Shown here in pieces: positions 8,651 to 17,966 of a stretch of 64,000 nt of DNA. The stretch's first letter is position 1. Each line of letters opens with the position of its first letter. Made by a program: the position numbers and the translations under genes. This DNA is from Geothrix oryzisoli (GTDB lineage Bacteria; Acidobacteriota; Holophagae; Holophagales; Holophagaceae). A model generated the notes under the pieces. It was not told the DNA's origin. It did not search any database and saw nothing but the letters and a program-made list of their open reading frames with translations. Location of the stretch: positions 496,001 through 560,000 of the forward strand of contig NZ_JAKZLB010000001.1 in NCBI RefSeq assembly GCF_022808865.1, written 5' to 3'.

Positions 8651-9808
8651 TTACTTGACGGAGGCGACCACCTTCTCGGCGGCATCCTTCAAGTCGGCGG
8701 CGACGATGAGGTTCAGGCCGCTGGCCGCGAGGATCTGCTTGCCTTCCTCGACGTTGGTGCCTTCGAGGCGCACGACCACGGGCACCTTGATGCCGATCTC
8801 CTTGGCCGCGTTCACGATTCCGGAGGCCACGATGTCGCAGCGCATGATGCCGCCGAAGATGTTCACCAGCACGGCCTTCACCGCCTTGTCCTGCAGGATG
8901 ATGCGGAAGGCGTTCTTCACCGCATCCTCGGTGGCGCTGCCGCCCACATCCAGGAAGTTGGCCGGGGAGCTGCCGCAGTACTTGATGATGTCCATGGTGG
9001 CCATGGCGAGGCCGGCGCCGTTCACCATGCAGCCGATGCTGCCGTCGAGCTTGATGAAGTTCAGGTTGTACTTGCTGGCTTCCACTTCCTCTTCCGCTTC
9101 CTCATTGAGGTCGCGGTAGGCCAGCACATCCGGGTGGCGGACCAGGCCGTTGTCATCGAACCCGATCTTGGCGTCCAGGGCGGTGACGTCGCCCTGCTTG
9201 GTGACGACCAGCGGGTTGATCTCCACCATGGAGCAGTCCTTCTCCACGAAGAGCTTGTACAGGTTCTGCAGGAAGACCACGCCCTGCTTGAAGGAGTTGC
9301 CTTCGAGTCCCAGGGCGAAGGCGACCTGGCGCGCCTGGAAGCCGTTCAGGCCCAGGGCGGGGTCCACGGCCACCTTGACGATCTTCTCGGGGGTCTTCTC
9401 CGCCACTTCCTCGATCTCCACGCCGCCTTCGGTGGAAGCGAGGATGGTGACCCGGCTGGTGACGCGGTCCACCAGGAAGCTCAGGTAGAGCTCCCGCTCG
9501 ATGTCCACGGGCTTGGAGAGGAAGACGGTGCGGACCTTGCGGCCTTCGGCGCCGGTCTGCTTGGTGACCAGCTGCATGCCGATCATCGCCTTAAACAGCT
9601 CGGCGGCCTTGTCGGGATCCGTCGCGAACTTCACGCCACCACCTTTGCCGCGGCCGCCGGCGTGGATCTGCGCCTTGACGACGCTGGCCCCGCCGAATTC
9701 CTTGGTGATCATGCGGGCTTCTTCCGCATCCTGGGCGACCTTCCCGTCGGGCGTGGCCACCTTGTACTGCCGCAGCAGCTCTTTGGCTTGGTATTCGTGG
9801 ATATTCAT
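8651..9808 (-). CDS. sucC: Succinate-CoA ligase, beta subunit
   Basis: ATP-grasp subunit (385 aa) of succinyl-CoA synthetase. It starts with [17 protein letters not shown] and has the ATP-grasp motifs [18 protein letters not shown] and [15 protein letters not shown]. The C-terminal ligase domain contains [17 protein letters not shown] and [10 protein letters not shown]. It is followed by sucD, and the pair ends at the terminator at 7685-7716. It is divergent from the PilT-like gene; the 106-base gap must hold both promoters. Confidence 0.97.
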   Translation of the reverse strand: MNIHEYQAKELLRQYKVATPDGKVAQDAEEARMITKEFGGASVVKAQIHAGGRGKGGGVKFATDPDKAAELFKAMIGMQLVTKQTGAEGRKVRTVFLSKPVDIERELYLSFLVDRVTSRVTILASTEGGVEIEEVAEKTPEKIVKVAVDPALGLNGFQARQVAFALGLEGNSFKQGVVFLQNLYKLFVEKDCSMVEINPLVVTKQGDVTALDAKIGFDDNGLVRHPDVLAYRDLNEEAEEEVEASKYNLNFIKLDGSIGCMVNGAGLAMATMDIIKYCGSSPANFLDVGGSATEDAVKNAFRIILQDKAVKAVLVNIFGGIMRCDIVASGIVNAAKEIGIKVPVVVRLEGTNVEEGKQILAASGLNLIVAADLKDAAEKVVASVK

Positions 9809-9914
9809 GCTCACTCCCGAAAAGGTCGCCTTCCAGTCTACCGCCCGGGCTGCCGGCGCCGAACCCAGAAGGCTGTGACTCGTGGCATCCTTTGATGGCC
9901 CCAGGAGGCGCTCC

Positions 9915-11408
9915 ATGCCCCAGATCGACCGGCTACTGTCCCATGTCATCGCCCGCGGCGGCAGCTGCCTCCGGCTGGTGGCCGACCAGAAGCCCCGCCT
10001 TGAACTCAAGACCGGTGAGGTCGTCGACCTCCTGCCCAACCCCCTTCCCGCGCTGATGGTGGAGGTGCTGGCGGGCGAAGTGGTCCCCGGAGATCTCAAA
10101 GCCTCCTGGCAGATGGAAGGAAAGGCCCAGTTCGAGCATGAGCTGAGCGGCCAGATTTTCGGGATGCGGCTGGATCGGGACGGAGGGGTTCCGGTCCTCA
10201 TCGCGGAGTGGCGGGGCCCCGCGGGGGGGCGCCCGGCCCATCCCCCACCCTCCCCCGCGCCCGCTGCACCGGCCGTGTCTCCACGGCCCGAGCGGGCCCA
10301 GGGCCACCCCTTGGCGGAGCGCCTGTTCTCCGCGCTGCTCTCAATGCAGGGCTCCGATCTCCATTGCACCTCCATGGAGCCCCCCCTGGTCCGGGTCCAC
10401 GGGGACATGAAGGAGTTGGAGGGCTTCGAGCGCCTGGAACCGGCCACCCTGCTGGAGATGATGGAGGCGCTGGCCACCCCCGCCGCCTGGCATCACTTCC
10501 AGGAACGCCACGATGCGGATTTCGCCTACGCCTACGAGGCCGGGAACTGCCGGCTCCGCGTGAACTACTTCATGGATCGCGTGGGGCCCGGCCTGGTCTG
10601 CCGCGTCATCCCCAACGAGATCCCCGATCCCGACAAGCTGGGCCTGCCCGACCCCGTCCGACGGCTCTGCGACCTGGCCAAGGGCCTGGTGCTGGTGACC
10701 GGCCCCACGGGCAGCGGCAAGTCCACCACTCTGGCGGCCATCATCGACCTGGCCAACCAGAAGCGGCACGACCACATCCTCACCATCGAGGATCCCATCG
10801 AGTTCGTGCATCCCCGCAAGGGCTGCCTCGTGAACCAGCGCGAGATCGGCGCCCACACGGACACCTTCAAGAGCGGCCTCCGGGCCGCCCTGCGCGAGGA
10901 CCCCGACATCGTGATGGTCGGCGAGATGCGCGACCTGGAGACCATCGCCATCGCCCTGGAGACGGCCATCACGGGTCACCTGGTCTTCGGCACCCTGCAC
11001 ACCAGCAGCGCCATCGGCACCATCGACCGCATCGTGGACCAGTTCCCCGCGGACCGGCAGCAGCAGATCCGCGTGATGCTGGCGGACGCCCTCAAGTGTG
11101 TGGTGAGCCAGACCCTGCTCAAGAAGATCGGCGGAGGCCGCATCGCCGCCCTGGAGACTCTCTTCATCAGCCCCGCGATCGCCAACCTCATCCGCGAAGG
11201 CAAGAACTTCCAGATCACCAGCGCCATGCAGACCGGGCGGAGCTACGGGCAGAAGCTGATGAACGATGCCCTGGTGGAGTTCATCAAGGACAAGAAGGTC
11301 GAGCCCATGGAGGCCTACCTCAAGTGCCCCGACAAGGAGAGCTTCATCGCGACCTGCAAGCGGGCCGGCATCCCCTTCGACCTGAGGCTGGGCGAAGTCG
11401 AAGGATAG
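9915..11408 (+). CDS. PilT/PilU-type retraction ATPase with duplicated N-terminal domain
   Basis: Hexameric secretion-superfamily ATPase (497 aa) expected to power type IV pilus retraction at the inner membrane. The C-terminal part carries Walker [10 protein letters not shown] (263-271), the Asp box [10 protein letters not shown], Walker B and AIRAEL-like region [14 protein letters not shown], and the His box GTLHTSSA. The usual PilT N-terminal PAS-like domain (131-235) is preceded by a second, diverged copy (1-100) and a Pro/Ala linker (101-130). The start ATG 9915 follows AGGAGG at 9903-9908. No other pil genes are in the window. Confidence 0.88.
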   Translation: MPQIDRLLSHVIARGGSCLRLVADQKPRLELKTGEVVDLLPNPLPALMVEVLAGEVVPGDLKASWQMEGKAQFEHELSGQIFGMRLDRDGGVPVLIAEWRGPAGGRPAHPPPSPAPAAPAVSPRPERAQGHPLAERLFSALLSMQGSDLHCTSMEPPLVRVHGDMKELEGFERLEPATLLEMMEALATPAAWHHFQERHDADFAYAYEAGNCRLRVNYFMDRVGPGLVCRVIPNEIPDPDKLGLPDPVRRLCDLAKGLVLVTGPTGSGKSTTLAAIIDLANQKRHDHILTIEDPIEFVHPRKGCLVNQREIGAHTDTFKSGLRAALREDPDIVMVGEMRDLETIAIALETAITGHLVFGTLHTSSAIGTIDRIVDQFPADRQQQIRVMLADALKCVVSQTLLKKIGGGRIAALETLFISPAIANLIREGKNFQITSAMQTGRSYGQKLMNDALVEFIKDKKVEPMEAYLKCPDKESFIATCKRAGIPFDLRLGEVEG

Positions 11409-11526
11409 GCCTCGAAAGGCCCTTGCGCCGGGGGGCCTCCACCCCATGCTGGATACCACGCCCGGGTCGGGATGGCTGTGTCTATCCACCCGGTGGTCCT
11501 GTCTCCGGGTGACCGCGAGGTGGAAC

Positions 11527-12882
11527 ATGGCCCTGCAGCTGGGGAAACCCCCTCGAACACCGAAACCGGCCGCTGCGGACCGGCCTCCGATCCATCCGAA
11601 GGCCCGGAAAGGATGGGCCGTGGTGGCCGTCCTGCCCTTCCTGGACCACCGCCCGGACGGTGGCGATGCCCACCTTGGCGAAGGCATCGCCGATGAGGTG
11701 CTCCAGGCCCTCAACCACCTGGAGGGACTCCAGGCCGTGTCCAGGACCACGTCCTTCCGCTACGGGGGTTCGGCCCTCTCGCCGGCGGCGGTGGGCCGCC
11801 ACCTGCATGCCACGGCCGTACTGGCGGGCTCGCTCCGGAAGGAGGATCGCCTCCTGACCCTGAAAGCGGACCTGGTGGACGTGAAATCGGGACGGGTGGC
11901 CTGGTCCAAGGCCTATGCCTTCGACCGCCAGGACCTCTTTGCCACGCTCGACGACATGATCCGATGCGTGGCGTCCGCGCTCCACGTGCCCGCAACCATC
12001 CGGCCCAGGTACGCCGTGGATCTGGAGGCCTACGAATGCTATCTGAAGGGGCGGCAGCATTATTTCCGGTTCAATCGCCACGGCATGCGCTCCGCCGCCC
12101 AGCTGTACCGCCGCTCCCTGGATCTGGACCCCAGCTTCCCCTCGGCCTGGGCGGGTCTGGCCAATTGCGCGGCCTACACCTACATCTACATCGACCGCAC
12201 CGAACCCCAGCGGGAACTGGCCGAATCCTGCAGCCGCAAGGCCCTGGAACTGGATCCCGAACTGGCCGAGGCCCATGCCTCGCGCGGCGCGGCCCTCTCG
12301 GCCGCCGGCCTGGTCGAGGAGGCGGAAGCCGCCTTCGAGACCGCCCTCCGGCTCGATCCCAACCTCTTCGAAGCGGCCTACTTCTACGCCCGCCATTGCC
12401 TTGCGGCTGGCAAGCCGGAGCGGGCCATCGAATACTTCGAATGGGCCGCGGCCCTCCGGCCGGAGGACTTCCAGGCCATCCTCCTCGTGGCCCAGATCTA
12501 CCACAGCCTGGGCCTGGAGGATGAGGCCCGGCGGGCCCGGAGAGCCGGGCTCAGCCTGGTGGAGGAGCGGCTGGAACACGCGCCCGACGATGTCCGTGCC
12601 CGGTACCTGGGGGCCAACGCCCTCGTGGCGCTGGGGGAGCGCGACAAGGGCCTGGCCTGGGCCCGGATGGCCCGGGCCCAGGATCCGGACGATCCCATGC
12701 TGCTCTACAACCTGGGGTGCATCCACGCTCTGGCCGGCGCCCCCGAGGAGAGCCTGGACTGCCTGGAGCAGGCCGCCGCAGGAGGGCTCACCCAGAAGGA
12801 CTGGTTCCTCCACGACGGCGATCTGGATGGCGTCCGGTCCCACCCCCGCTTCCAGGCCCTGATGGCAAGACTCGGGAGCTGA
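11527..12882 (+). CDS. TolB-like N-domain plus TPR repeat protein
   Basis: Protein of 451 aa. The first ~140 residues after a basic start resemble the TolB/FlgO-like domain that often follows kinase or cyclase modules (VVAVLPFLDHRPDGGDAHLG, then GEGIADEVLQALN). The remainder is a run of tetratricopeptide repeats (about 165-420). There is no catalytic or DNA-binding domain, signal peptide or membrane segment, so it is probably a cytoplasmic scaffold. ATG 11527 is preferred (GAGG at 11517-11520); the frame opens earlier at 11446. The gene is 118 bases after the pilus ATPase. Function is unknown. Confidence 0.7.
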   Translation: MALQLGKPPRTPKPAAADRPPIHPKARKGWAVVAVLPFLDHRPDGGDAHLGEGIADEVLQALNHLEGLQAVSRTTSFRYGGSALSPAAVGRHLHATAVLAGSLRKEDRLLTLKADLVDVKSGRVAWSKAYAFDRQDLFATLDDMIRCVASALHVPATIRPRYAVDLEAYECYLKGRQHYFRFNRHGMRSAAQLYRRSLDLDPSFPSAWAGLANCAAYTYIYIDRTEPQRELAESCSRKALELDPELAEAHASRGAALSAAGLVEEAEAAFETALRLDPNLFEAAYFYARHCLAAGKPERAIEYFEWAAALRPEDFQAILLVAQIYHSLGLEDEARRARRAGLSLVEERLEHAPDDVRARYLGANALVALGERDKGLAWARMARAQDPDDPMLLYNLGCIHALAGAPEESLDCLEQAAAGGLTQKDWFLHDGDLDGVRSHPRFQALMARLGS

Positions 12883-12891
12883 TCCCGCCCC

Positions 12892-13893
12892 TCACATGCT
12901 CCGCGACAGCAGCGCCTCGGGGATGTCCCGCAACAGGTTCCCGGTGCCCGCATCGCCGGTCACGGCGGCCAGCTGGGCCACGGCGTTCTGCGAGGCCCTG
13001 AGGGCCAGCCCACGGGTTTCCGAGAGCGCATCGTGGCGGACGATGAGGTCCCGAAGTCGGGCTTCCTCGTCCTCCGGAATGGGCACTTCCTCGCCCCGGT
13101 CCCAGATGGTTCGGATCAGGGACCGCACGTCGTCCGGCGCCTTCTCAAGCAGGGTGAGCATGGGCAGCGTGAGCTTGCCCTCCCGCAGGTCGCTGAAGGC
13201 CGGCTTGCCCAGCTGCTCGCTGGTGGCGGTGTAGTCCAGGAGGTCGTCCACCAGCTGGAAGGCCCGGCCCACTTCCAGGCCGTACTGACGCATGGCGACG
13301 CATTCCTCCTGGCTCCGGCCGGTGAGGACGGCACCCGTCTCCGTGCAGCCGCTGAACAGCAGGGCGGTCTTGCGCTCCTGGATGTCGAAGTAGTCCTTCC
13401 GGCTGGTGTCCAGCTTGAAGAGCACATCGTTCTGGATCAGTTCGCCCTCGATCATGCGGGTGGTGACTTCCGCGAAGATCTCCATCATCCGCCAGCTGCG
13501 CCCTGCGATGGCCTCGTTCATGGCCACCAGGTAGAGCAGGTCGCCGAAGAGCACGGTCAGGGTGTTGCCCCAGAGCCGGTTGAGGGTGGGCATGCCCCGG
13601 CGGAGCTGGGCGTGGTCGATGACATCGTCATGCACCAGGGTCGCGGTGTGGATCAGCTCGAAGACGGCGCCGAAGCGCACATCCTCCTCATTGGACACCC
13701 CGCAGAACCGCGAGGACAGCATCACCAGCGCCGGCCGCAGGCGCTTGCCCTGGCCGCCACGGACATGGTCCGCCAGCTTCTGGACGACCTCGACATCGCT
13801 CTGGAGGATGCGCTGAAGTTCCGCCTCCACACCCACCAGCTTGGGGGCGATGGGGAGGAAGTAGCGGGAGAGGTCGAGTCGGCTCAAGGTCAC
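12892..13893 (-). CDS. ispB: Long-chain polyprenyl diphosphate synthase
   Basis: Trans-prenyltransferase (333 aa) that elongates farnesyl or geranylgeranyl diphosphate with IPP to make the quinone side chain. Both Asp-rich motifs are present: DDVID at 89-93 and DDLLD at 216-220, plus the GGQGKRLRP substrate loop near 46. Chain length (octa-/hepta-/nonaprenyl) cannot be told, so the symbol denotes the family. The start GTG 13893 overlaps the yajQ stop (GTGA), indicating translational coupling. Confidence 0.9.
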   Translation of the reverse strand: MTLSRLDLSRYFLPIAPKLVGVEAELQRILQSDVEVVQKLADHVRGGQGKRLRPALVMLSSRFCGVSNEEDVRFGAVFELIHTATLVHDDVIDHAQLRRGMPTLNRLWGNTLTVLFGDLLYLVAMNEAIAGRSWRMMEIFAEVTTRMIEGELIQNDVLFKLDTSRKDYFDIQERKTALLFSGCTETGAVLTGRSQEECVAMRQYGLEVGRAFQLVDDLLDYTATSEQLGKPAFSDLREGKLTLPMLTLLEKAPDDVRSLIRTIWDRGEEVPIPEDEEARLRDLIVRHDALSETRGLALRASQNAVAQLAAVTGDAGTGNLLRDIPEALLSRSM

Positions 13894-14387
13894 CCCCGGT
13901 AGTTGGTGAACTGGAGGTCCAGCCCCTGGTCGTCCTTCTTGAACAGGGCGATGACCTCCTGCAGGTCATCGCGGCTCTTGCCGCTCACCCGGAGCTGGTC
14001 GCCCTGGATGCTGGCCTGCACCTTGATCTTGGCGTCCTTGACGGCCTTGATGAGCCCCTTGGCCTTCTCCACGGGAATGCCCTGCTGGATGGTGACCTCC
14101 TGGCGGACGCTGCCCTTGGCCGCGGGTTCGATCTTGCCGTAGGTCATGCTGCGGATGCTCACGCCGCGCTTGTGCAGCTTGGTCTGCAGCACGTCGATGA
14201 CAGCTTTGAGCTTCACCTCGTCATCGCTGTTCAGCACCAGGACCTTGTCGTCCTTGAGTTCGATCTTCGATACCGAACCCTTGAAGTCGTACCGCTGCCC
14301 GATCTCCTTCATCGCCTGGGAGACGGCGTTCTTCACCTCGTCCAGGTCCACCTTGCACACCACATCGAAGGAACATTCACTGGCCAT
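13890..14387 (-). CDS. yajQ: YajQ-family nucleotide-binding protein
   Basis: UPF0234/YajQ protein of 165 aa with the characteristic start SFDVVCKVDLDEVKNAVSQA and ending in LQFTNYRG. Family members have two RNA-recognition-like folds. In Xanthomonas and Pseudomonas relatives bind cyclic di-GMP and act with a transcription factor; E. coli YajQ binds nucleotides. The c-di-GMP link is of interest because a diguanylate cyclase is encoded at 59.4 kb, but no direct connection is visible. It overlaps ispB by four bases. Confidence 0.92.
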   Translation of the reverse strand: MASECSFDVVCKVDLDEVKNAVSQAMKEIGQRYDFKGSVSKIELKDDKVLVLNSDDEVKLKAVIDVLQTKLHKRGVSIRSMTYGKIEPAAKGSVRQEVTIQQGIPVEKAKGLIKAVKDAKIKVQASIQGDQLRVSGKSRDDLQEVIALFKKDDQGLDLQFTNYRG

Positions 14388-14458
14388 GGCCGCACCTCAT
14401 CCGGATACACCTTTCAGACTAGCGCCTTGGCTGAACCAAGGAAAAGGCGGAGACGGGA

Positions 14459-15091
14459 TTAACCGATTGGCCTGGCAGTCCCGCCGGACGCCTCCAGCCG
14501 CTCCCGCAGCGCGGGCCACCCTTCCCAGAGGCTCAGGAACTGGAAGGCGGCCAGCACCAGGGCATGGTGGATCTCGCCGCGCCGCATGCGGGCCTGCCAT
14601 TCAGGCCAGGAGCAAGCCCAGACCTGCAGCTCCTCGGCAGGATCCAGCTCCAGCACTCCGTCTGGATCGCAGTCCAGGGCCAGGAACGAGTGGCAGCGGT
14701 TGTTCTGTGTGGCCGGATTCGGCGTGCAGGAGCCCAGGGCTACCCAGCGGTCGGACCGGAACCCCGTCTCCTCCCTCAGCTCGCGCCGTGCGGCCACCTC
14801 CGGGCCTTCGCCCGGATCGCAGCCCCCGCCCGGGATCTCCAGGGTCGAAGCGTCGATGCCATGCCGGAACTGCTCCACCACCAGCAGGTCGCCCTCCCTT
14901 GTGAAGGCCACCACATTCACCCAGTCTGGCCCCTGGAGCCGGTAGAAGGCGTGCTGGCGGCCCGTGTGGGGGCTCCGCCGCTGGGCCACGATCTGCCGGA
15001 AGAGGCGGGAATCCTGCCGAACACTCTCAGACTCCTGGGTCCAGGCCGCGTTCGGGTCGAATCCCTCCGGGTGGCGGTGCAGCAGCCGCAT
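14459..15091 (-). CDS. NUDIX hydrolase (ADP-sugar diphosphatase-like)
   Basis: NUDIX hydrolase of 210 aa. The Nudix box is GEGPEVAARRELREETGF, preceded by an ADP-ribose-pyrophosphatase-like context (EQFRHGIDASTLEIPGGG). It probably cleaves a nucleoside diphosphate-X substrate such as ADP-ribose or ADP-sugar. The exact substrate is not determinable. The start ATG 15091 overlaps the stop of the rhodanese gene (TGATG), making it the third gene of the udk-rhodanese-NUDIX unit. Confidence 0.85.
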   Translation of the reverse strand: MRLLHRHPEGFDPNAAWTQESESVRQDSRLFRQIVAQRRSPHTGRQHAFYRLQGPDWVNVVAFTREGDLLVVEQFRHGIDASTLEIPGGGCDPGEGPEVAARRELREETGFRSDRWVALGSCTPNPATQNNRCHSFLALDCDPDGVLELDPAEELQVWACSWPEWQARMRRGEIHHALVLAAFQFLSLWEGWPALRERLEASGGTARPIG

Positions 15092-15408
15092 CAGTACCTC
15101 GGCACCGAGGGATCCAGGCGGCTGTAGGCGTCGATGCCGCCAGCCAGGTGTGCGATATCCGTGAAGCCCGCCCCGCTCAGGAATCGCAGCGCGTGGAGGC
15201 TGCGGGAGCCATGGTGGCAGTAGGCCGCCACGGGCCGGGCCAGATCCAACTCGCCCGCACGCTCGGCCAGCTGCCCCAGGGGGATGAGGATGGCGCCGGG
15301 GATGTGCGCCAGGTCGTATTCCCACGGCTCCCGCACGTCGAGGCGCTGGACGGTGTCCGGAAGGTCCCGGTAGGTTTCGGCGGAAAGATGGATGCCGTTC
15401 TCAAACAC
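15091..15408 (-). CDS. Single-domain rhodanese (sulfurtransferase)
   Basis: Small rhodanese (105 aa) with the domain start RLDVREPWEYDLAHIPGA and the catalytic loop CHHGSR (C-x4-R), consistent with a GlpE/PspE-like sulfurtransferase. The start GTG 15408 lies inside the end of udk (8-base overlap) with GGGAGA upstream. Its stop overlaps the NUDIX start. Such single-domain proteins transfer sulfane sulfur from thiosulfate or persulfides; the physiological donor is unknown. Confidence 0.85.
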   Translation of the reverse strand: MFENGIHLSAETYRDLPDTVQRLDVREPWEYDLAHIPGAILIPLGQLAERAGELDLARPVAAYCHHGSRSLHALRFLSGAGFTDIAHLAGGIDAYSRLDPSVPRY

Positions 15409-16054
15409 GCTGAGGTTCTCCCTGATCCAGCACGCGGCTGCAGATGTGGCGGGTGATGACGTCCAGAGCCGTGCGGTTCTCCACGCCCGTCGGGACGATG
15501 AGGTCGGCCCAGCGCTTGCTGGGCTCCACGAACTCCAGGTGCATGGGGCGGACGCTCTGTTCGTACTGCTCCATGACGCTCTCGAGGCTGCGGCCCCGCT
15601 CCCGGGTGTCGCGCCGGATGCGGCGGAGGATGCGGATGTCGGCATCCGTGTCCACGAACACCTTCATGTCCAGCTGGTCGCGCAGCTCCGGCAAGGCGAA
15701 GAGCAGCAGCCCTTCCAGGATCACCACTTGGCCTGGGGGCACAGGCTCCTCCCAGCCGGTGCGGTCGGAGAGGGTGAAATCGTAGGTGGGCTTGCGGATG
15801 CTCTCGCCCCGATGCAGGGCCGCCAGGTGGGCGGCCATGAGCTCCAGATCGAAGGCGTGGGGATGATCCCAGTTCACGGGCAGGTCGCCGAAGCGGGATT
15901 TCACCAGTTCCAGCGGGGCGTAGTAGGCATCCATGTCCAGCAGAAGCGTGGCCACCGAGCGCCGCCTCAGCCGTTTCACCAGTTCGCCGGCCACGGAGGT
16001 CTTCCCGCTGCCGGAGCCCCCCACGATGCCCACCAGCATCGGCCTGTCGGTCAT
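15401..16054 (-). CDS. udk: Uridine kinase
   Basis: Pyrimidine salvage enzyme phosphorylating uridine or cytidine to UMP or CMP. It is 217 aa with Walker A GGSGSGKTS (12-20), the substrate motif DMDAYYAPLE, the NWDHPHAFD motif and EGLLLFALPELRDQLDMKVF, all typical of Udk. It is first in a compact operon with the rhodanese and NUDIX genes. It is divergent from the lipoprotein gene at 16108, with a 53-base gap for both promoters. Confidence 0.92.
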   Translation of the reverse strand: MTDRPMLVGIVGGSGSGKTSVAGELVKRLRRRSVATLLLDMDAYYAPLELVKSRFGDLPVNWDHPHAFDLELMAAHLAALHRGESIRKPTYDFTLSDRTGWEEPVPPGQVVILEGLLLFALPELRDQLDMKVFVDTDADIRILRRIRRDTRERGRSLESVMEQYEQSVRPMHLEFVEPSKRWADLIVPTGVENRTALDVITRHICSRVLDQGEPQRV

Positions 16055-16107
16055 GTGCCCCCCTTTCCTCCATCCTACCGTCCCACGCCTCTGCTAAGGT
16101 TCATGCC

Positions 16108-16731
16108 ATGCATCGCACGCGCTTCGCCCCCGCCCTGGCCCTTCTCACGCTCCTGGCCGGCTGCAGTTCCGAAGACCCCCGGCTGCCCGGAAACCTCTAT
16201 GAGGAGGCTCGGAAACTGAACCTGGAGGGCCGGAGCCTCGAGGCCCGGGCCATGATGAAGCAGCTGGTGGACCGCTATCCGGACACCGAAGCGGCCCGGC
16301 AAGCCACCCGGGATCTGTTCCTCATCGAAGCCTTCGTGAACCGGGACGTGGCCGACCGCCAGAAGCAGGTCCGGGCCGCCCTCAAGCGGGTCACGGACGC
16401 CCTGATCCGCTACAAGGCCAAGACCGGCGAGTACCCGGACTCCCTCCATGGGCTGGTCCCGGAGTATCTGGAGCAGGTGCCCGAGGCGCCCTGGGGCCAC
16501 CCCTTCCTCTACCGCGCCTTCGTCTCACGCCCCGTGGAGGAGGTCCAGGTCAAGCGCGGCCCGGTGCGACAGAAGTTCAACACCAAGCTTGATGGCTACT
16601 ACCTGGCCTGCCTCGGCACCGATGGCCTGCCCGGCGGCGAGGGCCTCGCGGGCGACATCCTCATCAAGGATGGCGCTCCCTGGACGGATGGTCCCTTCCC
16701 GCCCGTGCCCCAGCCGCAACCCCTTCGTTGA
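16108..16731 (+). CDS. Lipoprotein with TPR-like and GspG-like C-terminal segments
   Basis: Predicted lipoprotein of 207 aa. The signal ends in LLAGC (C19). A helical, TPR-like stretch follows (25-75: EARKLNLEGRSLEARAMMKQ region). The second half contains YKAKTGEYPDSLHGL and PWGHPFLYR, which resemble the C-terminal domain of major pseudopilins (GspG), but without the prepilin N-terminus. Function is unknown; association with a secretion or pilus apparatus is a guess. ATG 16108 gives the complete signal peptide. Confidence 0.7.
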   Translation: MHRTRFAPALALLTLLAGCSSEDPRLPGNLYEEARKLNLEGRSLEARAMMKQLVDRYPDTEAARQATRDLFLIEAFVNRDVADRQKQVRAALKRVTDALIRYKAKTGEYPDSLHGLVPEYLEQVPEAPWGHPFLYRAFVSRPVEEVQVKRGPVRQKFNTKLDGYYLACLGTDGLPGGEGLAGDILIKDGAPWTDGPFPPVPQPQPLR

Positions 16732-16753
16732 GGTGCCAGTGGGCCTTACGGCC

Positions 16754-16806
16754 AGCTGCGCACGGCGTGCGCAGCTAAACAACATGCGGCCGATGGCCGC
16801 ATGTTG
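16754..16806. repeat. Two consecutive perfect hairpins between convergent genes
   Basis: The first is a 10-bp perfect stem (16754-16763 with 16767-16776, loop GGC). The second is a 12-bp perfect stem (16780-16791 with 16795-16806, loop GAT). They fill the 96 bases between the lipoprotein gene and the convergent tdh gene. Neither has a U-tract, so they may act as RNA 3'-end stabilisers or factor-assisted bidirectional terminators. Confidence 0.6.
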
Positions 16807-16827
16807 CAGGTGCCGCCTGGCAAGAAG

Positions 16828-17859
16828 CTAGCTGACGCCCCAATCCAAAATCACCTTCCCGCTCTGCCCGCTCCTCATCGCGTCGAAGCCCTTCTGGAAG
16901 TCGTCGATGCTGAAGCGGTGGGTGATGACGGGGGTGATATCCAGGCCACTCTGGACCATGGCGGCCATCTTGTACCAGGTCTCGAACATCTCGCGCCCGT
17001 AGATCCCCTTCAGGATCAGGCCCTTGAAGATCACCTGGCTCCAGTCGATGGCGCAGTCGCCAGGCAGGATGCCCAGCAGGGCCACGCGGCCGCCGTGGTG
17101 CATGGCCTCCAGCAGGGACTCGAAGGCATTGCGGTTGCCGCTCATCTCCAGGCCCACGTCGAAGCCCTCGGTCATGCCGAGATCCTTCATCACCTCGGGC
17201 AGGCCCTTCTTCATGGGGTTCACGGCCACGGTGGCGCCCATCTTCCGCGCCAGCTCCAGGCGGTATTCGTTCACGTCCGTGATGACGACGTGCCGGGCCC
17301 CCACGTGCTTGGCGATGGCCACCGCCATGATGCCGATGGGGCCAGCGCCCGTGATCAGCACGTCCTCACCCACCATGTCGAAGCTGAGGGCCGTATGGGC
17401 CGCGTTGCCGTAGGGGTCGAAGATGGAGGCCACCTCGTCCGGCACGTTGTCCGGCACCTTGAACACATTGAAGGCGGGGATGGAGAGGTACTCCGCGAAG
17501 GATCCGGTGCGGTTCACCCCCACGCCCACCGTGTTCCGGCAGAGGTGGCGCTTGCCGGCCCGGCAGTTCCGGCAGTGGCCGCAGGTGATGTGGCCTTCGC
17601 CGCTCACCCGGTCGCCGGGCTTGTAGCCCTCGACTTCGGCGCCGACCTTCTCGATGACGCCGAAGTATTCGTGGCCGACCACCATGGGCACGGGAATGGT
17701 CTTCTGGGCCCAGTCGTCCCAGTTGTAGATGTGGACGTCCGTCCCGCAGATGGCGCTCTTGTGGACCCGGATCAGCACGTCGTTGGGGCCCATCTCCGGC
17801 AGGGGAGCCTCCCCCATCCAGATGCCTTCCTCGCGCTTGGTCTTCAACAGGGCTTTCAT
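16828..17859 (-). CDS. tdh: L-threonine 3-dehydrogenase
   Basis: Zinc-dependent medium-chain dehydrogenase oxidising L-threonine to 2-amino-3-ketobutyrate with NAD+, the substrate of Kbl (21.3-22.5 kb). It has 343 aa, close to the E. coli enzyme. It begins [15 protein letters not shown] and has catalytic zinc motifs [13 protein letters not shown] and GHEYFG. The structural zinc cluster is [15 protein letters not shown], and the Rossmann motif is [16 protein letters not shown] 17859 follows GGAGG. It is divergent from the asnB control region. Confidence 0.93.
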   Translation of the reverse strand: MKALLKTKREEGIWMGEAPLPEMGPNDVLIRVHKSAICGTDVHIYNWDDWAQKTIPVPMVVGHEYFGVIEKVGAEVEGYKPGDRVSGEGHITCGHCRNCRAGKRHLCRNTVGVGVNRTGSFAEYLSIPAFNVFKVPDNVPDEVASIFDPYGNAAHTALSFDMVGEDVLITGAGPIGIMAVAIAKHVGARHVVITDVNEYRLELARKMGATVAVNPMKKGLPEVMKDLGMTEGFDVGLEMSGNRNAFESLLEAMHHGGRVALLGILPGDCAIDWSQVIFKGLILKGIYGREMFETWYKMAAMVQSGLDITPVITHRFSIDDFQKGFDAMRSGQSGKVILDWGVS

Positions 17860-17921
17860 GGCGCCTCCAACCGCACCATTATCATCACCAACGGCAAGGC
17901 CGGCCACCTCCGCATCCGTGC

Positions 17922-17951
17922 TTGACGATTCGTGAAACCAGCCGATAAGGT
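17922..17951 (+). promoter_or_regulatory. Promoter of the asnB leader transcript
   Basis: The -35 TTGACG (17922-17927) matches the sigma-70 consensus at 5 of 6 positions. The -10 is TAAGGT (17946-17951, 18-base spacer) or ATAAGG (17-base spacer). Transcription would start near 17957-17959, only about ten bases before the leader-peptide ATG at 17967. The start point is inferred. Confidence 0.6.
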
Positions 17952-17966
17952 TCTTGCAGGCGACCC

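Noticed and set aside
8608-8685. Upstream in-frame extensions of sucD and similar extensions of sucC, tdh, hemH and nudC
   Set aside because: Family N-termini and ribosome sites point to the internal ATGs. The extra residues have no homology-like features.
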